Positions 25,632 to 34,222 of a stretch of DNA of 64,000 nt are shown piece after piece. This stretch comes from Acidiferrum sp963771295. Its GTDB lineage: Bacteria; Acidobacteriota; Terriglobia; Acidiferrales; UBA7541. The stretch covers positions 310,001 through 374,000 of the forward strand of contig CAVYTB010000005.1 in NCBI GenBank assembly GCA_963771295.1. Direction: 5' to 3'. The notes beneath the pieces are model-generated. The model ran no database searches and was not told the origin of the DNA. It saw nothing but the letters and a program-made list of their open reading frames with translations. Each line of letters opens with the position of its first letter. The first letter of the stretch is position 1. A program made the translations under genes and the position numbers.

Positions 25632-27244
25632 GGGGCCGAACTCGGGGCGAAACTTGAACTTGTGCGAATGAACTCTTTCAATTCCCTTTCCAGCTTCACC
25701 AGTGACGGTTGGTGAACATACATCATGTGCCCGGCTTCGTAATAGCCGCCGGTCAGGTGCCCGCGCAGTGTGGGATCCAGTCCCAGGTGATCGAACGTGT
25801 AGTCAGCGGCAGAGAATGGCGTGGCTAAATCGTAGTAGCCTTTCGCAACATACACGCGCAGAAATGGATTTTCCGTCATCGCGCTGCGCAATGTATTCGC
25901 CACGTTCACATAGCGATTCTCGTACGGTTGGAAACTCCACGGACGCACCCGGCCGGTCAGAAATTCGTAAGGCAGATCGCTCTCGAACTTCAGATCGCCT
26001 CGCACGTAGTCATTAAACGTCGCGGTGTACGGTCCAACGATGGCGGCCATGCTGGGGTCATATTCCGGCCGGGAGCCCGCGGCATCCTCGTCGATGCCCT
26101 TGAACCGGCCATCCAGGCGGCCCACCGTGCGTCGCTCGTTGATCAGCAATTCCTTGTCGAAGCGCATGATTTCGATGCGCAGATTGCTGCGGTCGACGTA
26201 GTCCACCGGCAATCCCGTCAGCCGCGCCACCTTTTGCGCAATCTCTGTTCGGCGCGCCGCCGTTATCTTGTCGCCTTCCAACAGAGCTTCGGTATATTCG
26301 CCTGCAGCAAAACTGCGCGATTCCTCAATCGCTTTTTGCAAGTCCCCTTGCAAGTCGGCCGGAAGTTTTTTGTGATACCAGGCAATCGCGGTGTACGTGG
26401 GAAGATACAAAATGTACGGCAGATCATTGCCGCGGTCGAACTCCGCCGTCTGGAAGTTCAGGATCGTGGAGATTAGAATGATTCCGTTCAGATACATCCC
26501 GTAGCGGTCCTGCAAATAACCCGACAGACCGGCGGCGCGAGTGGTACCGTAACTTTCGCCTGCCAAAAATTTCGGCGAAGTCCATCGCTTGTTGCGCGTG
26601 GCGTACAAGCGGATGAAATCACCAACTGACTGCACGTCTTCCTCGATGCCATGAAATTGCTTGGGCTGCTCGCCCGGAACCGCGCGGCTGAACCCGGTGG
26701 AAACCGGATCGATGAACACCAGGTCCGTAGCGTCGAGCAAAGAATACTCATTGTCGACAAGCTTGTACGGTGGACCCAGCAGCGCTCCCGCATCGCCCAT
26801 CTCCACGCGCCGCGGCCCGAATGCACCCAGGTGCAGCCAGATGGAAGCTGAGCCCGGTCCGCCATTAAACGAGAATGTCACCGGGCGCTTGGTCAAATCG
26901 CCGGCGTCATCTTTCGTATAAGCAATGTAGAACACGCTGGCCTTCGGCGTGTCGTCTTCCAGCTTCAGAAGAATTGTCCCGGCCGTCGCCGTGTACTTAA
27001 TCTCTTGCCCGCCAATGCGGATCGTGTGCTTCGTCTGCACCACTTTCTCTTCCGGCTGTTTCTTTTCTTCTTTAGGCTTTTCGCCGGCTTTCGGTGACGG
27101 TTTTTCTCCGGGTTTCTCCGCTGCCCCTTCTTCTGTCTTCTCCGCGGGCTTCTGGGCGGCAGCGCTCGGCTTCTGGTCATAAACACCGCGGCCCGCAGCC
27201 GCCGCCATCATTGCGGCTAGCATCAAATACGCGAATCTGGGCAT
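25628..27244 (-). CDS. S10 family serine carboxypeptidase, secreted
   Basis: A 538-residue exported serine carboxypeptidase that removes C-terminal residues from peptides. It has a signal peptide (FAYLMLAAMMAAAAG), a Lys/Glu/Pro-rich spacer at about 28-70, then the alpha/beta-hydrolase domain: FSFNGGPGSASIWLH (oxyanion region), AGESYGTTRAAGL with the nucleophile Ser, VAKGYYDLATPF with the Asp, and GGYYEAGHMMY with the His. The stop overlaps the cstA start (ATGA). Bacterial S10 enzymes with this short spacer are typical of Acidobacteria and related soil phyla. Specificity is not predictable. Confidence 0.93.
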   Translation of the reverse strand: MPRFAYLMLAAMMAAAAGRGVYDQKPSAAAQKPAEKTEEGAAEKPGEKPSPKAGEKPKEEKKQPEEKVVQTKHTIRIGGQEIKYTATAGTILLKLEDDTPKASVFYIAYTKDDAGDLTKRPVTFSFNGGPGSASIWLHLGAFGPRRVEMGDAGALLGPPYKLVDNEYSLLDATDLVFIDPVSTGFSRAVPGEQPKQFHGIEEDVQSVGDFIRLYATRNKRWTSPKFLAGESYGTTRAAGLSGYLQDRYGMYLNGIILISTILNFQTAEFDRGNDLPYILYLPTYTAIAWYHKKLPADLQGDLQKAIEESRSFAAGEYTEALLEGDKITAARRTEIAQKVARLTGLPVDYVDRSNLRIEIMRFDKELLINERRTVGRLDGRFKGIDEDAAGSRPEYDPSMAAIVGPYTATFNDYVRGDLKFESDLPYEFLTGRVRPWSFQPYENRYVNVANTLRSAMTENPFLRVYVAKGYYDLATPFSAADYTFDHLGLDPTLRGHLTGGYYEAGHMMYVHQPSLVKLERELKEFIRTSSSFAPSSAP

Positions 27245-27357
27245 GAAGTGTGCCTTTCCTCCACAGGATCGAAATCACGATGCGCTCCGCATCCTATGCG
27301 ACTCTCCCCGCACCGTCAATTTCCTCGTGCAGCCGATTGCGTGCTGTGCGCCGGCGG

Positions 27358-28047
27358 TCAGTCGGGAATGCTCGTGAACTTCAGCACCGGATAAACTTCG
27401 TGGAACATTTTCATTAGGTCTTTTGGAAAGGCGGGTGACATGGCGGCTGACGGCTTCATTTTCTTGCGCACGATCCAGGCCTGGATGCGCTTCCAGCGTT
27501 CGACTTCCGTGGGCCAGCCTTCGTGCTTGGTCCATTGGCCTTTTTCCGTGGTGTACCAGTAGCTGTCATACCTTTTCTCGAGGCGCTTCTTTTGTTGCAC
27601 CACCCACTTGGGGTTGGCGAGAACGCGAGGCTCGGCAACCAGCGCGATGGTTGATTCCCTGCGCTTGCCGCCCGAATAGATCCGGAATCCCGCCGTAACC
27701 GTTTTAGCCGAGAGACCCACATAGAGTTGCCCGGTCTCGCCATCGTGCGAACACGGCGCCTGGAATTTCAGGTACATCTGCGTTTTATAGAGAGTTTTGT
27801 CTTTGGAAAAGCGGATGTCGCGGTTGATGCGGGAAAAGTTTGTGCCGGTGCGCCCGCTTACGTCAAAACGGTCGTCAAGGTGCAAAATGCTCGGCGTCAA
27901 TTCCTCCAGCAGCCTGCGCATCGGCTGAACCAGCGAAGCTTGATAACGCTCGCGATTCGCCTCCATCCAGACTTTCTTGTTGTTTTTTCCCAGTGCCCGA
28001 AAAAAGTCGAATGTTTCCTTGCTTATGATGGACTTCGCGGTGGTCAT
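27358..28047 (-). CDS. DUF2461 family protein
   Basis: A 229-residue cytosolic protein matching DUF2461 (TIGR02453-type): ETFDFFRALGKNNKKVWMEANRERY at the N-terminus, RINRDIRFSKDKTLYKT, and HDGETGQLYVGLS with GFRIYSG. The start is ATG 28047 with GAGGGG upstream; the open frame continues upstream but without a ribosome-binding site. No established function; fungal and bacterial members are uncharacterised. It is separated by about 110 bases from the S10 gene on the same strand and is divergent from the S9 peptidase. Confidence 0.87.
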   Translation of the reverse strand: MTTAKSIISKETFDFFRALGKNNKKVWMEANRERYQASLVQPMRRLLEELTPSILHLDDRFDVSGRTGTNFSRINRDIRFSKDKTLYKTQMYLKFQAPCSHDGETGQLYVGLSAKTVTAGFRIYSGGKRRESTIALVAEPRVLANPKWVVQQKKRLEKRYDSYWYTTEKGQWTKHEGWPTEVERWKRIQAWIVRKKMKPSAAMSPAFPKDLMKMFHEVYPVLKFTSIPD

Positions 28048-28172
28048 GAATTCCCCTCGCTTCGTAAAGCAATTCAGACTACACCATTCCCATTCGCCGT
28101 CAATTGCACTATCCTTTTGCCGCAGCCGGAATGCACCCGTCTGCCGCAATCATTTCCAGTCAGGTGAGGTCC

Positions 28173-30953
28173 ATGCCGTCTAACCGATTCCGCCCGATTA
28201 TTTTCCTGGTAATTATTTTTCCCATTGCTTCTGCGCTTTTCGCCGCCGACGAAAGCAAATCCACGAAGACAGAACCCTGGAAACCTGAAGACATCATCTA
28301 CGACGAGTCCATTGGCGACTTTCACATTTCTCCCGACGGCCACTGGCTAGTGTGGGCGAAAGGCGAGGGCGACAAGGAGAAAGATGCGCGCGTCTCGAAC
28401 ATCTTCCTTTCCAGCCTGACCGAAGACCGCGAGATCCAATTGACGCGTGGTGCCGACAATAGCCGATCGCCACGATGGTCCCCCGATGGAGAATGGATCG
28501 CGTTTGTCAGCGGCAAGCCGCGCCCACAAGCCAAGCCAGAAACGGCGCCGGCGCAGATCTGGCTGATCAGTTCGCGCGGCGGAGAGCCTTACGCGCTTAC
28601 CGAACTGGCGCGCGCGCCGCGGCAGATCGAGTGGTTGGACAAAGACACGATCATCTTCAGTGCGGAAGAAGATCCCAGCGCGTACGAGCAAGCACAGAAA
28701 AAGAAGAAAGATGATTCGGAAATTGTCGACGATGCAGATCACGCTCCACCCGTGCGGCTCTTTAAAGTCAGCGTAAAAGACAAGAAAATCACGCGCCTGA
28801 CGACCAACACGGACTGGATCCAGGATTGGAGCGTTTCAAAGGACGCCAAGTACGCGGTCGCGGTGCATTCCAAAAGCCTGCATTACACCTTCGACCAAAA
28901 AACTCCGCCGGTGACCATGCTGCACAATCTCGTCGACGGCACCGAAAAACAGGTCTTTACCGAAGGGCGGCTCCGCCCGGTGGGACTTCACTGGGCGTTG
29001 GACAATTCCGGTTTCTACGCGTTCATTCCCTTCTCCAATGATCCGAAATTCCTGACCGCCACAATCGAGCAATTGTATTTCTATGACGTGGCCACGGGAA
29101 AACAGATGCAAGTGCCGCTGGACTGGGAAAATGGGTTGGCGCGAGCCCTGCAACCCACACGCGACGGTTTTTACGCGTTGCTGGCCGCGGGCTATCACTT
29201 CAAGGCCGCGCACTATACCCGCGACAAGTCTGGCGATTCGTGGACCTGGAAGCGCGCGCTGCTCGAAGGCGGTCGCTCGCAAAACATCAACGGGTTGGAC
29301 GCGACGGAAGACGGCAAGACGATTGTCTACCAATATTCGACAGCGAGTAGCATGCCGCAGTTATTTCGCGCGCAAGTAGACGGCGACAAACTCGAAACAT
29401 CCGTGCAGATCACCAAGTTGAACGAAAAGCTCATCAAGTCGCGCACATTCGCGAAGAGCGAAGTTGTCCGGTGGAAGGGCGCAGACAACGACGAAGTCGA
29501 GGGCATCCTCTATTATCCGAATCCGTACGACCCGGCGAAAAAGTATCCGTTGATTACGGCGATTCATGGGGGCCCGACGGGCGCGGATCTGGACGCGTGG
29601 GGAGACAACTGGGCTTATCCGATGAACCTGCTGACGCAACGCGGAACGTTTATCCTGCGGCCGAATTATCATGGCAGCGGAAACTACGGGCTGAAGTGGG
29701 TGGAATCGATCTGTTGCGGAAAGTATTACGACCTGGAAACGCCGGACATCAATCAGGGTGTCGATTTCCTGATCAGCAAGGGATTAGTGGATGCAGACAA
29801 AATTGCCACGCTGGGGTGGTCGAACGGATCGATCCTGTCGATCAGTTTGATCACCACGTATCCTTCGCGCTACAAAGCCGCGGTGGTTGGCGCAGGCGAC
29901 GTGGAATGGATCAGCGATTGGGGCAACGTGGTTTTTGGCGACTCGTTTGATTCCTACTATCTTGGGAAGACGCCAATGGAAGATCCGCAGTTGTATATTC
30001 GCAAATCGCCGTTCTTCAAGTTGGACAAAGTGCAGGCGCCGGTGCTGATTTTTCACGGCACCGCGGATAATCAGGTTCCTCCCGCGCAAAGCTGGTCATT
30101 TTTTCGCGCGCTGCAATATTACGGAAAAGTGCCGGTAAAATTCGTGGTTTTTCCCGGCGAGCCGCACGGTCCGCGCAAACTGACGCACCAGATGCGCAAG
30201 GTGGAAGACGAAGTGGCGTGGTTCGATCAATATTTCTTCAAGACCATGCCACCGCTAAATGAAGCGCTGAAATCCGGTTCACCGCTGGACATCGCGATAC
30301 GAACGAAAAGCGCGGCACGCACGAGCGGCGCATATGGATCGACATTCGCCGGAAAAGGCAAGTCCGTACTAATCCCCGAAGTGGTGAAACGCGACGAACT
30401 GGAAATTGGGCGCTACGAAGTGACGCGCGCGCAATTCTCCGCGTTTGACGGCCATTACAATATGCCCCCCGGCACGGAAAACTATCCGGCGAACGGTATC
30501 ACGCTGGAGCAAGTGAAGGCATACACCGACTGGCTGTCGAAGTTGACGGGACAAACCTGGCGCATACCGAATGAGAAGGAAGTTGCCGCACTTCACGCCA
30601 ACAGAGAAGGCGAAAACACGCTGGATTACTGGGCGGGATACGCGGCGAATCCGGATGACACTAACCGCTTACGCGAAAGAGTAAAAGAGCTTGGCGGAAA
30701 CGCGCCGTTGTTGAAGGCCGTCGGAAGTTTTCCCGGCCAGGGCCAGGAAAAAGAGGAGCTCATCTTTGACCTTGGCGGAAACGCAGCGGAATGGGTTTTG
30801 ACCGCGGACGGAAAAGGCAAAGTGCTCGGCGGAAGCGCGGATTGTCCCGCAGATGCAAGGTCGTTGTGCACGCCGTCGACGGATTACATCGGATTCCGCG
30901 TGGTGCGAGGCGCAGCGAAGCCAAGCGCAGCGACCACAACGGCGAAAGAATAG
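28173..30953 (+). CDS. S9 prolyl-oligopeptidase-type peptidase fused to a formylglycine-generating-enzyme-like domain
   Basis: A 926-residue exported protein. A signal peptide (PIIFLVIIFPIASALFA) is followed by a beta-propeller of WD40-like/DPP repeats (FHISPDGHWLVWAKGEGD, SRSPRWSPDGEWIAF) and an S9 alpha/beta-hydrolase domain. The catalytic triad is visible: Ser in GWSNGS, Asp in GTADNQVPP, His in GEPHGPRKL. From about residue 738 the chain continues into a domain like formylglycine-generating enzymes (IGRYEVTRAQF, WRIPNEKEVAAL, FDLGGNAAEWV, YIGFRVVRG). Its cysteines (DCPADARSLC) are not in the canonical catalytic spacing, so this domain probably binds rather than modifies. The start is ATG 28173, with GTGAGG upstream. 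Confidence 0.92.
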   Translation: MPSNRFRPIIFLVIIFPIASALFAADESKSTKTEPWKPEDIIYDESIGDFHISPDGHWLVWAKGEGDKEKDARVSNIFLSSLTEDREIQLTRGADNSRSPRWSPDGEWIAFVSGKPRPQAKPETAPAQIWLISSRGGEPYALTELARAPRQIEWLDKDTIIFSAEEDPSAYEQAQKKKKDDSEIVDDADHAPPVRLFKVSVKDKKITRLTTNTDWIQDWSVSKDAKYAVAVHSKSLHYTFDQKTPPVTMLHNLVDGTEKQVFTEGRLRPVGLHWALDNSGFYAFIPFSNDPKFLTATIEQLYFYDVATGKQMQVPLDWENGLARALQPTRDGFYALLAAGYHFKAAHYTRDKSGDSWTWKRALLEGGRSQNINGLDATEDGKTIVYQYSTASSMPQLFRAQVDGDKLETSVQITKLNEKLIKSRTFAKSEVVRWKGADNDEVEGILYYPNPYDPAKKYPLITAIHGGPTGADLDAWGDNWAYPMNLLTQRGTFILRPNYHGSGNYGLKWVESICCGKYYDLETPDINQGVDFLISKGLVDADKIATLGWSNGSILSISLITTYPSRYKAAVVGAGDVEWISDWGNVVFGDSFDSYYLGKTPMEDPQLYIRKSPFFKLDKVQAPVLIFHGTADNQVPPAQSWSFFRALQYYGKVPVKFVVFPGEPHGPRKLTHQMRKVEDEVAWFDQYFFKTMPPLNEALKSGSPLDIAIRTKSAARTSGAYGSTFAGKGKSVLIPEVVKRDELEIGRYEVTRAQFSAFDGHYNMPPGTENYPANGITLEQVKAYTDWLSKLTGQTWRIPNEKEVAALHANREGENTLDYWAGYAANPDDTNRLRERVKELGGNAPLLKAVGSFPGQGQEKEELIFDLGGNAAEWVLTADGKGKVLGGSADCPADARSLCTPSTDYIGFRVVRGAAKPSAATTTAKE

Positions 30954-31029
30954 CCCGCGAATCGGCGAGAAGGCGGCAGAAGGCCAAGTTGGCACTGGCG
31001 TGGCTGCCGCGAACCATTAAAATGGTGAA

Positions 31030-31686
31030 ATGAGCCAATTCACACCGACGGAACGCACACAAGTAAAACGACTGCCGAAGCGCGGGAACTACGATCGCGA
31101 AACGGTTTACAGCATCCTGGACACCGCGTTTGTATGTCACGTGGGCTTCAGCGTGGACGGCCAGCCGTTCGTGATCCCGACAAATTACGGGCGTTCGGGC
31201 GACACGTTGTATCTGCATGGATCGGCGGCCAGCCGCATGCTGAAGACGTTGAGTGGCGGCGTGCCGGTTTGCGTCACGGTGACGCACGTGGATGGATTGG
31301 TGCTGGCGCGGTCGGCGTTTCATCATTCGGTGAATTACCGCTCCGTGGTGATCTTGGGCAAAGCGCAGCTGGTGGAAGATCCCGCGGAAAAGATGGAAGC
31401 GCTGCGCATCTTCACCGAGCATGTGATGAAAGGCCGCTGGAACGATGTGCGCATACCAACGGAGCAGGAGTTGAAAGCCACCATTGTGCTGTCTCTGGCG
31501 CTGGAAGAGGTATCGGCAAAGGTGCGCACGGGCGGGCCGATTGATGATGAAGCCGATTATGCGCTGCCGGTGTGGGCCGGCGTGCTGCCGCTGGAAACGG
31601 TAGCGAAGAGGCCTCTGCCCGATGCGCAGAGGAAGAATGATCCTCCGATTCCGGAGTATTTGAAACAGTTCAAAGTTAAGAGTTGA
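31030..31686 (+). CDS. Pyridoxamine 5'-phosphate oxidase-like flavin-binding protein (copy 2)
   Basis: A 218-residue paralogue of the protein at 6687-7346. The shared core is FVCHVGFSVDGQPFVIPT, HGSAASRMLK, VCVTVTHVDGLVLARS and VNYRSVVILGKA. Copy 2 stands alone, without a csaA partner. Its last codons (FKVKS and the stop) fall inside a tandem array of the heptamer AGTTNNN, so the C-terminal tail is repeat-encoded. Start ATG 31030, weak ribosome-binding site. FMN binding is inferred from family. Confidence 0.85.
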   Translation: MSQFTPTERTQVKRLPKRGNYDRETVYSILDTAFVCHVGFSVDGQPFVIPTNYGRSGDTLYLHGSAASRMLKTLSGGVPVCVTVTHVDGLVLARSAFHHSVNYRSVVILGKAQLVEDPAEKMEALRIFTEHVMKGRWNDVRIPTEQELKATIVLSLALEEVSAKVRTGGPIDDEADYALPVWAGVLPLETVAKRPLPDAQRKNDPPIPEYLKQFKVKS

Positions 31687-31757
31687 AAGTTTACAGTTGA
31701 AGGCGCTGCGCGCTGGTAAGGCAGTTCTAAGTTCACAGTTATGAGTTCTAAGTAAAG
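31667..31757. repeat. Degenerate heptamer tandem array (AGTTNNN)
   Basis: Five units (31667-31701: AGTTCAA, AGTTAAG, AGTTGAA, AGTTTAC, AGTTGAA) and, after a 21-base GC-rich spacer, four and a half more (31723-31757). Exact 7-base register in both blocks. The first block overlaps the stop codon of the flavin-binding gene. Confidence 0.8.
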
Positions 31758-32035
31758 CAAATCAAAATCCCCACTCTTTATGAACCAAGCCCAAGGGTTG
31801 CGGCGCCCAAAGTTGCGTCCCGGGGCTGACGCACTGGGCTAATTTCTGTCGCGCCTTCGGCGCTGCCCGGCGGATGCTTCAAAGGCAGAGGCCCAACTCA
31901 GACACCGCTAATGTCGGCGGTAAAGCTCCGACCCTCTAAGGAGCCAATTCTTCCGGAAGGGTAAAGCCTGGGAGGAAAGAAGTGTTGGCAGGAGGAGGGA
32001 GATTTGATAAAGACGAGGCACGAGGAGGAGGAAAT
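31758..32035. other. Intergenic region with nested GC hairpins
   Basis: No gene is supported here. Bases 31789-31840 can fold with AGCCCA pairing to TGGGCT, and 31851-31863 is a perfect GCGCC-TTC-GGCGC hairpin. The GGGCTAATTTCTG plus GCGCCTTCGGCGC layout resembles interspersed repeats I know from Acidobacteria and other soil phyla. The last 50 bases are purine-rich and hold the ribosome-binding site of the DoxX gene. Confidence 0.45.
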
Positions 32036-32482
32036 ATGAGTGCTTCGACGAGCGGGATGGGATTGCATGGTCATGGTTCGGCGGTGAGTTTGGCGTTGCT
32101 GCTGCTGCGCATTGCAGCGGGGCTGGCGTTTCTGTATCACGGAAGCGCGATCTTATTTGGGGCGTTCGGAGGGCCAGGGCCGCAAGGATTTGCGGCAATT
32201 CTGCACATGCCGGTAGCGGTGGGTTACCTGGTGGGACTGGCGCAGGTTGCGGGAGGGCTGGCGATATTGAGCGGGGTGCTGATCCGGGTGGGAGCGGTGT
32301 GCGTGAGCATCGTGATGCTAGGCGCGATTTTTATGGTGCATCTGCCACACGGGTTCGATATCGGCAAAGGCGGAATGGAGTATGCGCTGACGCAGTTGCT
32401 GGTGTCGCTGGCGTTGCTGATTACGGGCGCAGGAAAGTATTCGTTGGCGCGGATGCTGCCGGGACGGTTACGGAGGTTGTGA
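32036..32482 (+). CDS. DoxX family membrane protein
   Basis: A 148-residue inner-membrane protein with four hydrophobic segments and the DoxX hallmarks LRIAAGLAFLYHGSAILFG and AQVAGGLAILSGVLIRVGA. The start is ATG 32036, with GAGGAGGAA immediately upstream; a longer frame to 31982 has a worse context. DoxX proteins are linked to terminal oxidases and redox or detoxification complexes in other bacteria; nothing nearby says which applies here. Its stop touches the stop of the converging ATPase gene. Confidence 0.85.
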   Translation: MSASTSGMGLHGHGSAVSLALLLLRIAAGLAFLYHGSAILFGAFGGPGPQGFAAILHMPVAVGYLVGLAQVAGGLAILSGVLIRVGAVCVSIVMLGAIFMVHLPHGFDIGKGGMEYALTQLLVSLALLITGAGKYSLARMLPGRLRRL

Positions 32483-33979
32483 TTATTTGCGGACGGCGGA
32501 ACGGGGGATGCGGCGCTGGTTTGCGAGTGAACCTGTTGTGGAGATGGGTTGACGCAACCACTTGGCAATGGGAACGAGAACGTTGCGACGACGGACAGAG
32601 GGATTTCTGGTGGCCACAGAGGCGGCAGTGGCTGCAGTGACTTCGGCGGTGGCAACAGTAGCAGCGGCGGCTTCGGGCTGAAGTTCCTTAGCCGGCGAAG
32701 GCATGGTGAGAGCGCGAAATACCTGGCGGATATCGCGGATGAGAGAAAGCACCACCGCGCGGGAGTAGTACAACACGCCGTGAAAAAACGAAGGCGAGTC
32801 TAGCTTAATGAACGCGGAAGCCTTGCGCGCAAATACAGCGGTGAGCTTTTGCGATTTGTGCCGGTGCCAATACTTGGGAAGAGCGGGAATGCGCGGAACT
32901 TCGAGCGGCGCCTCCGAAAGCTCGGGCAGAGGTGAGGAGTAAGCAGCCTGAGGCACAGGCTCAGGCTCCCGTTGCGGCAATTCCTGGAGAACGGGCGAAG
33001 GCGACGAAAGAATCGCGTCGATCGGGTCTACAGGTGGCACTGCCGGGCTGGCGCTGACGTTCTCGAGGATATCGTCGAGAACCGGAAAGGAGACGAGGCG
33101 GCCATAGTGAGTTTCGAGCTGGCGCTCCGCAACGGCTAGAGGTGCGGAGAGAAGATCGAAATCCACGGCAATGTGCTGGACCATTTCATCAGAGATGACG
33201 CGTTTTTGTTCCGCGTAGGCAGAGATCAATGCGTGCTCGCAGAGCAGATTGACGACGCGCGGAATGCCGCGAGAACAGGAAAAAATCGTCTGCATAGCCT
33301 CGGGAGTAAAAAGCGCGGTGTTGTGGCAACCAGAGGCCGCAAGGCGTCGAGCGGTGTAAGAAGCGGTCTCCTGTTCAGAAAGAAGAGTGAGGCGGGAGTG
33401 AATCATAACGCGCTGGCGCAACTGGCGGAGCGAGGGAAGGCGGAGCTTGTCATCGAGCTCGGGCTGTCCAGCAAGAATAATCTGAAGTAGCTTGCCGCGA
33501 GGAGTCTCGAGATTGAGAAGCAGGCGAAGTTCGTCGAGGGTTTGCTGAGGGAGGGCTTGGGCTTCATCGAGAATCAGGACGGGTAAATCGCCGGCGACGT
33601 TGCGAGCGACAAGCCAATGGTGCAAAGCAGCGATGAGGTCCCCTTTTTGCAGCGAGGCACAACGCACACCGAAATCGCGCAGGATGAATTGCAGTAGCTC
33701 GACAGGTTCCAGGATGGCGTGGAAAACATAGGCGCTGGAACGTCCACGCTGCTTGAGCCAATCGAGCAGCTTATAAATGAGAGTGGTCTTACCAGTCCCA
33801 GCCTCTCCGGTGAGCACCATGAAGCCCTGGCGAGTCTCAATACCAAAGAGAAGCTCGGCTAAAGCGGATTCGTGGGAGCGAGTGCGACAGTAGAAACGAG
33901 GATCGGGGGAGACATGGAAGGGGTCCTGTCGCATGCCAAAGAAGTTGTAGAAGTGGTCGTAGGTCACATTGCTGGCCAA
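32483..33979 (-). CDS. ExeA-like AAA ATPase with a long Pro/Ala-rich tail
   Basis: A 498-residue ATPase of the ExeA/GspA type. It opens with HFYNFFGMRQDPFHVSPDPRFY, then Walker A GEAGTGKTT near 58-66, Walker B VLILDEAQAL near 134, and the sensor-like GIPRVVNLLCEHAL. The ATPase part ends near residue 275; the remainder is low-complexity (Pro, Ala, Ser) with a basic patch, unlike the peptidoglycan-binding or membrane tail of classical ExeA. Relatives serve type II secretion or exopolysaccharide export, but no such genes are present. The annotated start is TTG 33979; GTG 33967 (TYDHFYNFF) is equally plausible. Confidence 0.85.
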   Translation of the reverse strand: MASNVTYDHFYNFFGMRQDPFHVSPDPRFYCRTRSHESALAELLFGIETRQGFMVLTGEAGTGKTTLIYKLLDWLKQRGRSSAYVFHAILEPVELLQFILRDFGVRCASLQKGDLIAALHHWLVARNVAGDLPVLILDEAQALPQQTLDELRLLLNLETPRGKLLQIILAGQPELDDKLRLPSLRQLRQRVMIHSRLTLLSEQETASYTARRLAASGCHNTALFTPEAMQTIFSCSRGIPRVVNLLCEHALISAYAEQKRVISDEMVQHIAVDFDLLSAPLAVAERQLETHYGRLVSFPVLDDILENVSASPAVPPVDPIDAILSSPSPVLQELPQREPEPVPQAAYSSPLPELSEAPLEVPRIPALPKYWHRHKSQKLTAVFARKASAFIKLDSPSFFHGVLYYSRAVVLSLIRDIRQVFRALTMPSPAKELQPEAAAATVATAEVTAATAASVATRNPSVRRRNVLVPIAKWLRQPISTTGSLANQRRIPRSAVRK

Positions 33980-34222
33980 ACTACCCCCATGGGCGGAGGA
34001 CCGAACGATGGAATTGTATGAAAAGAAAGGGAGAGGGGCAACGGGAAAGAAAGGGGGAGTAGTAACTGAATGTGTAGAAACGGGTTATAGGACGAGGCAG
34101 TTCCAGTACTCGGTGAGGACCCCGGAGGATTTTGGAGTAGGCCAGTCCAATCTTGTGTACCTGCGCGTTACTGTTTGATAGAGTGACGGCCCGCGAACAA
34201 AGGTGGTTCCGGCGGAGGCGAA

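Noticed and set aside
22600..29640. Possible GC-skew switch near 28 kb, which might mark a replication origin
   Set aside because: Hand counts of a few 60-base lines were mixed (for example G 13, C 22 in 22561-22620 but G 21, C 16 in 29581-29640), one plus-strand gene on the left is G-rich, and no dnaA gene or DnaA-box cluster is present. A cumulative skew plot would be needed.
31789..31863. A CRISPR-like or tRNA-like fold in the nested hairpins
   Set aside because: No repeated spacer structure and no cloverleaf. The layout fits an interspersed hairpin repeat.
33969..34178. A 69-codon frame between the ExeA-like ATPase and the SnoaL-like gene
   Set aside because: No ribosome-binding site, low-complexity Lys/Gly start and no motif; it overlaps the likely ATPase start.
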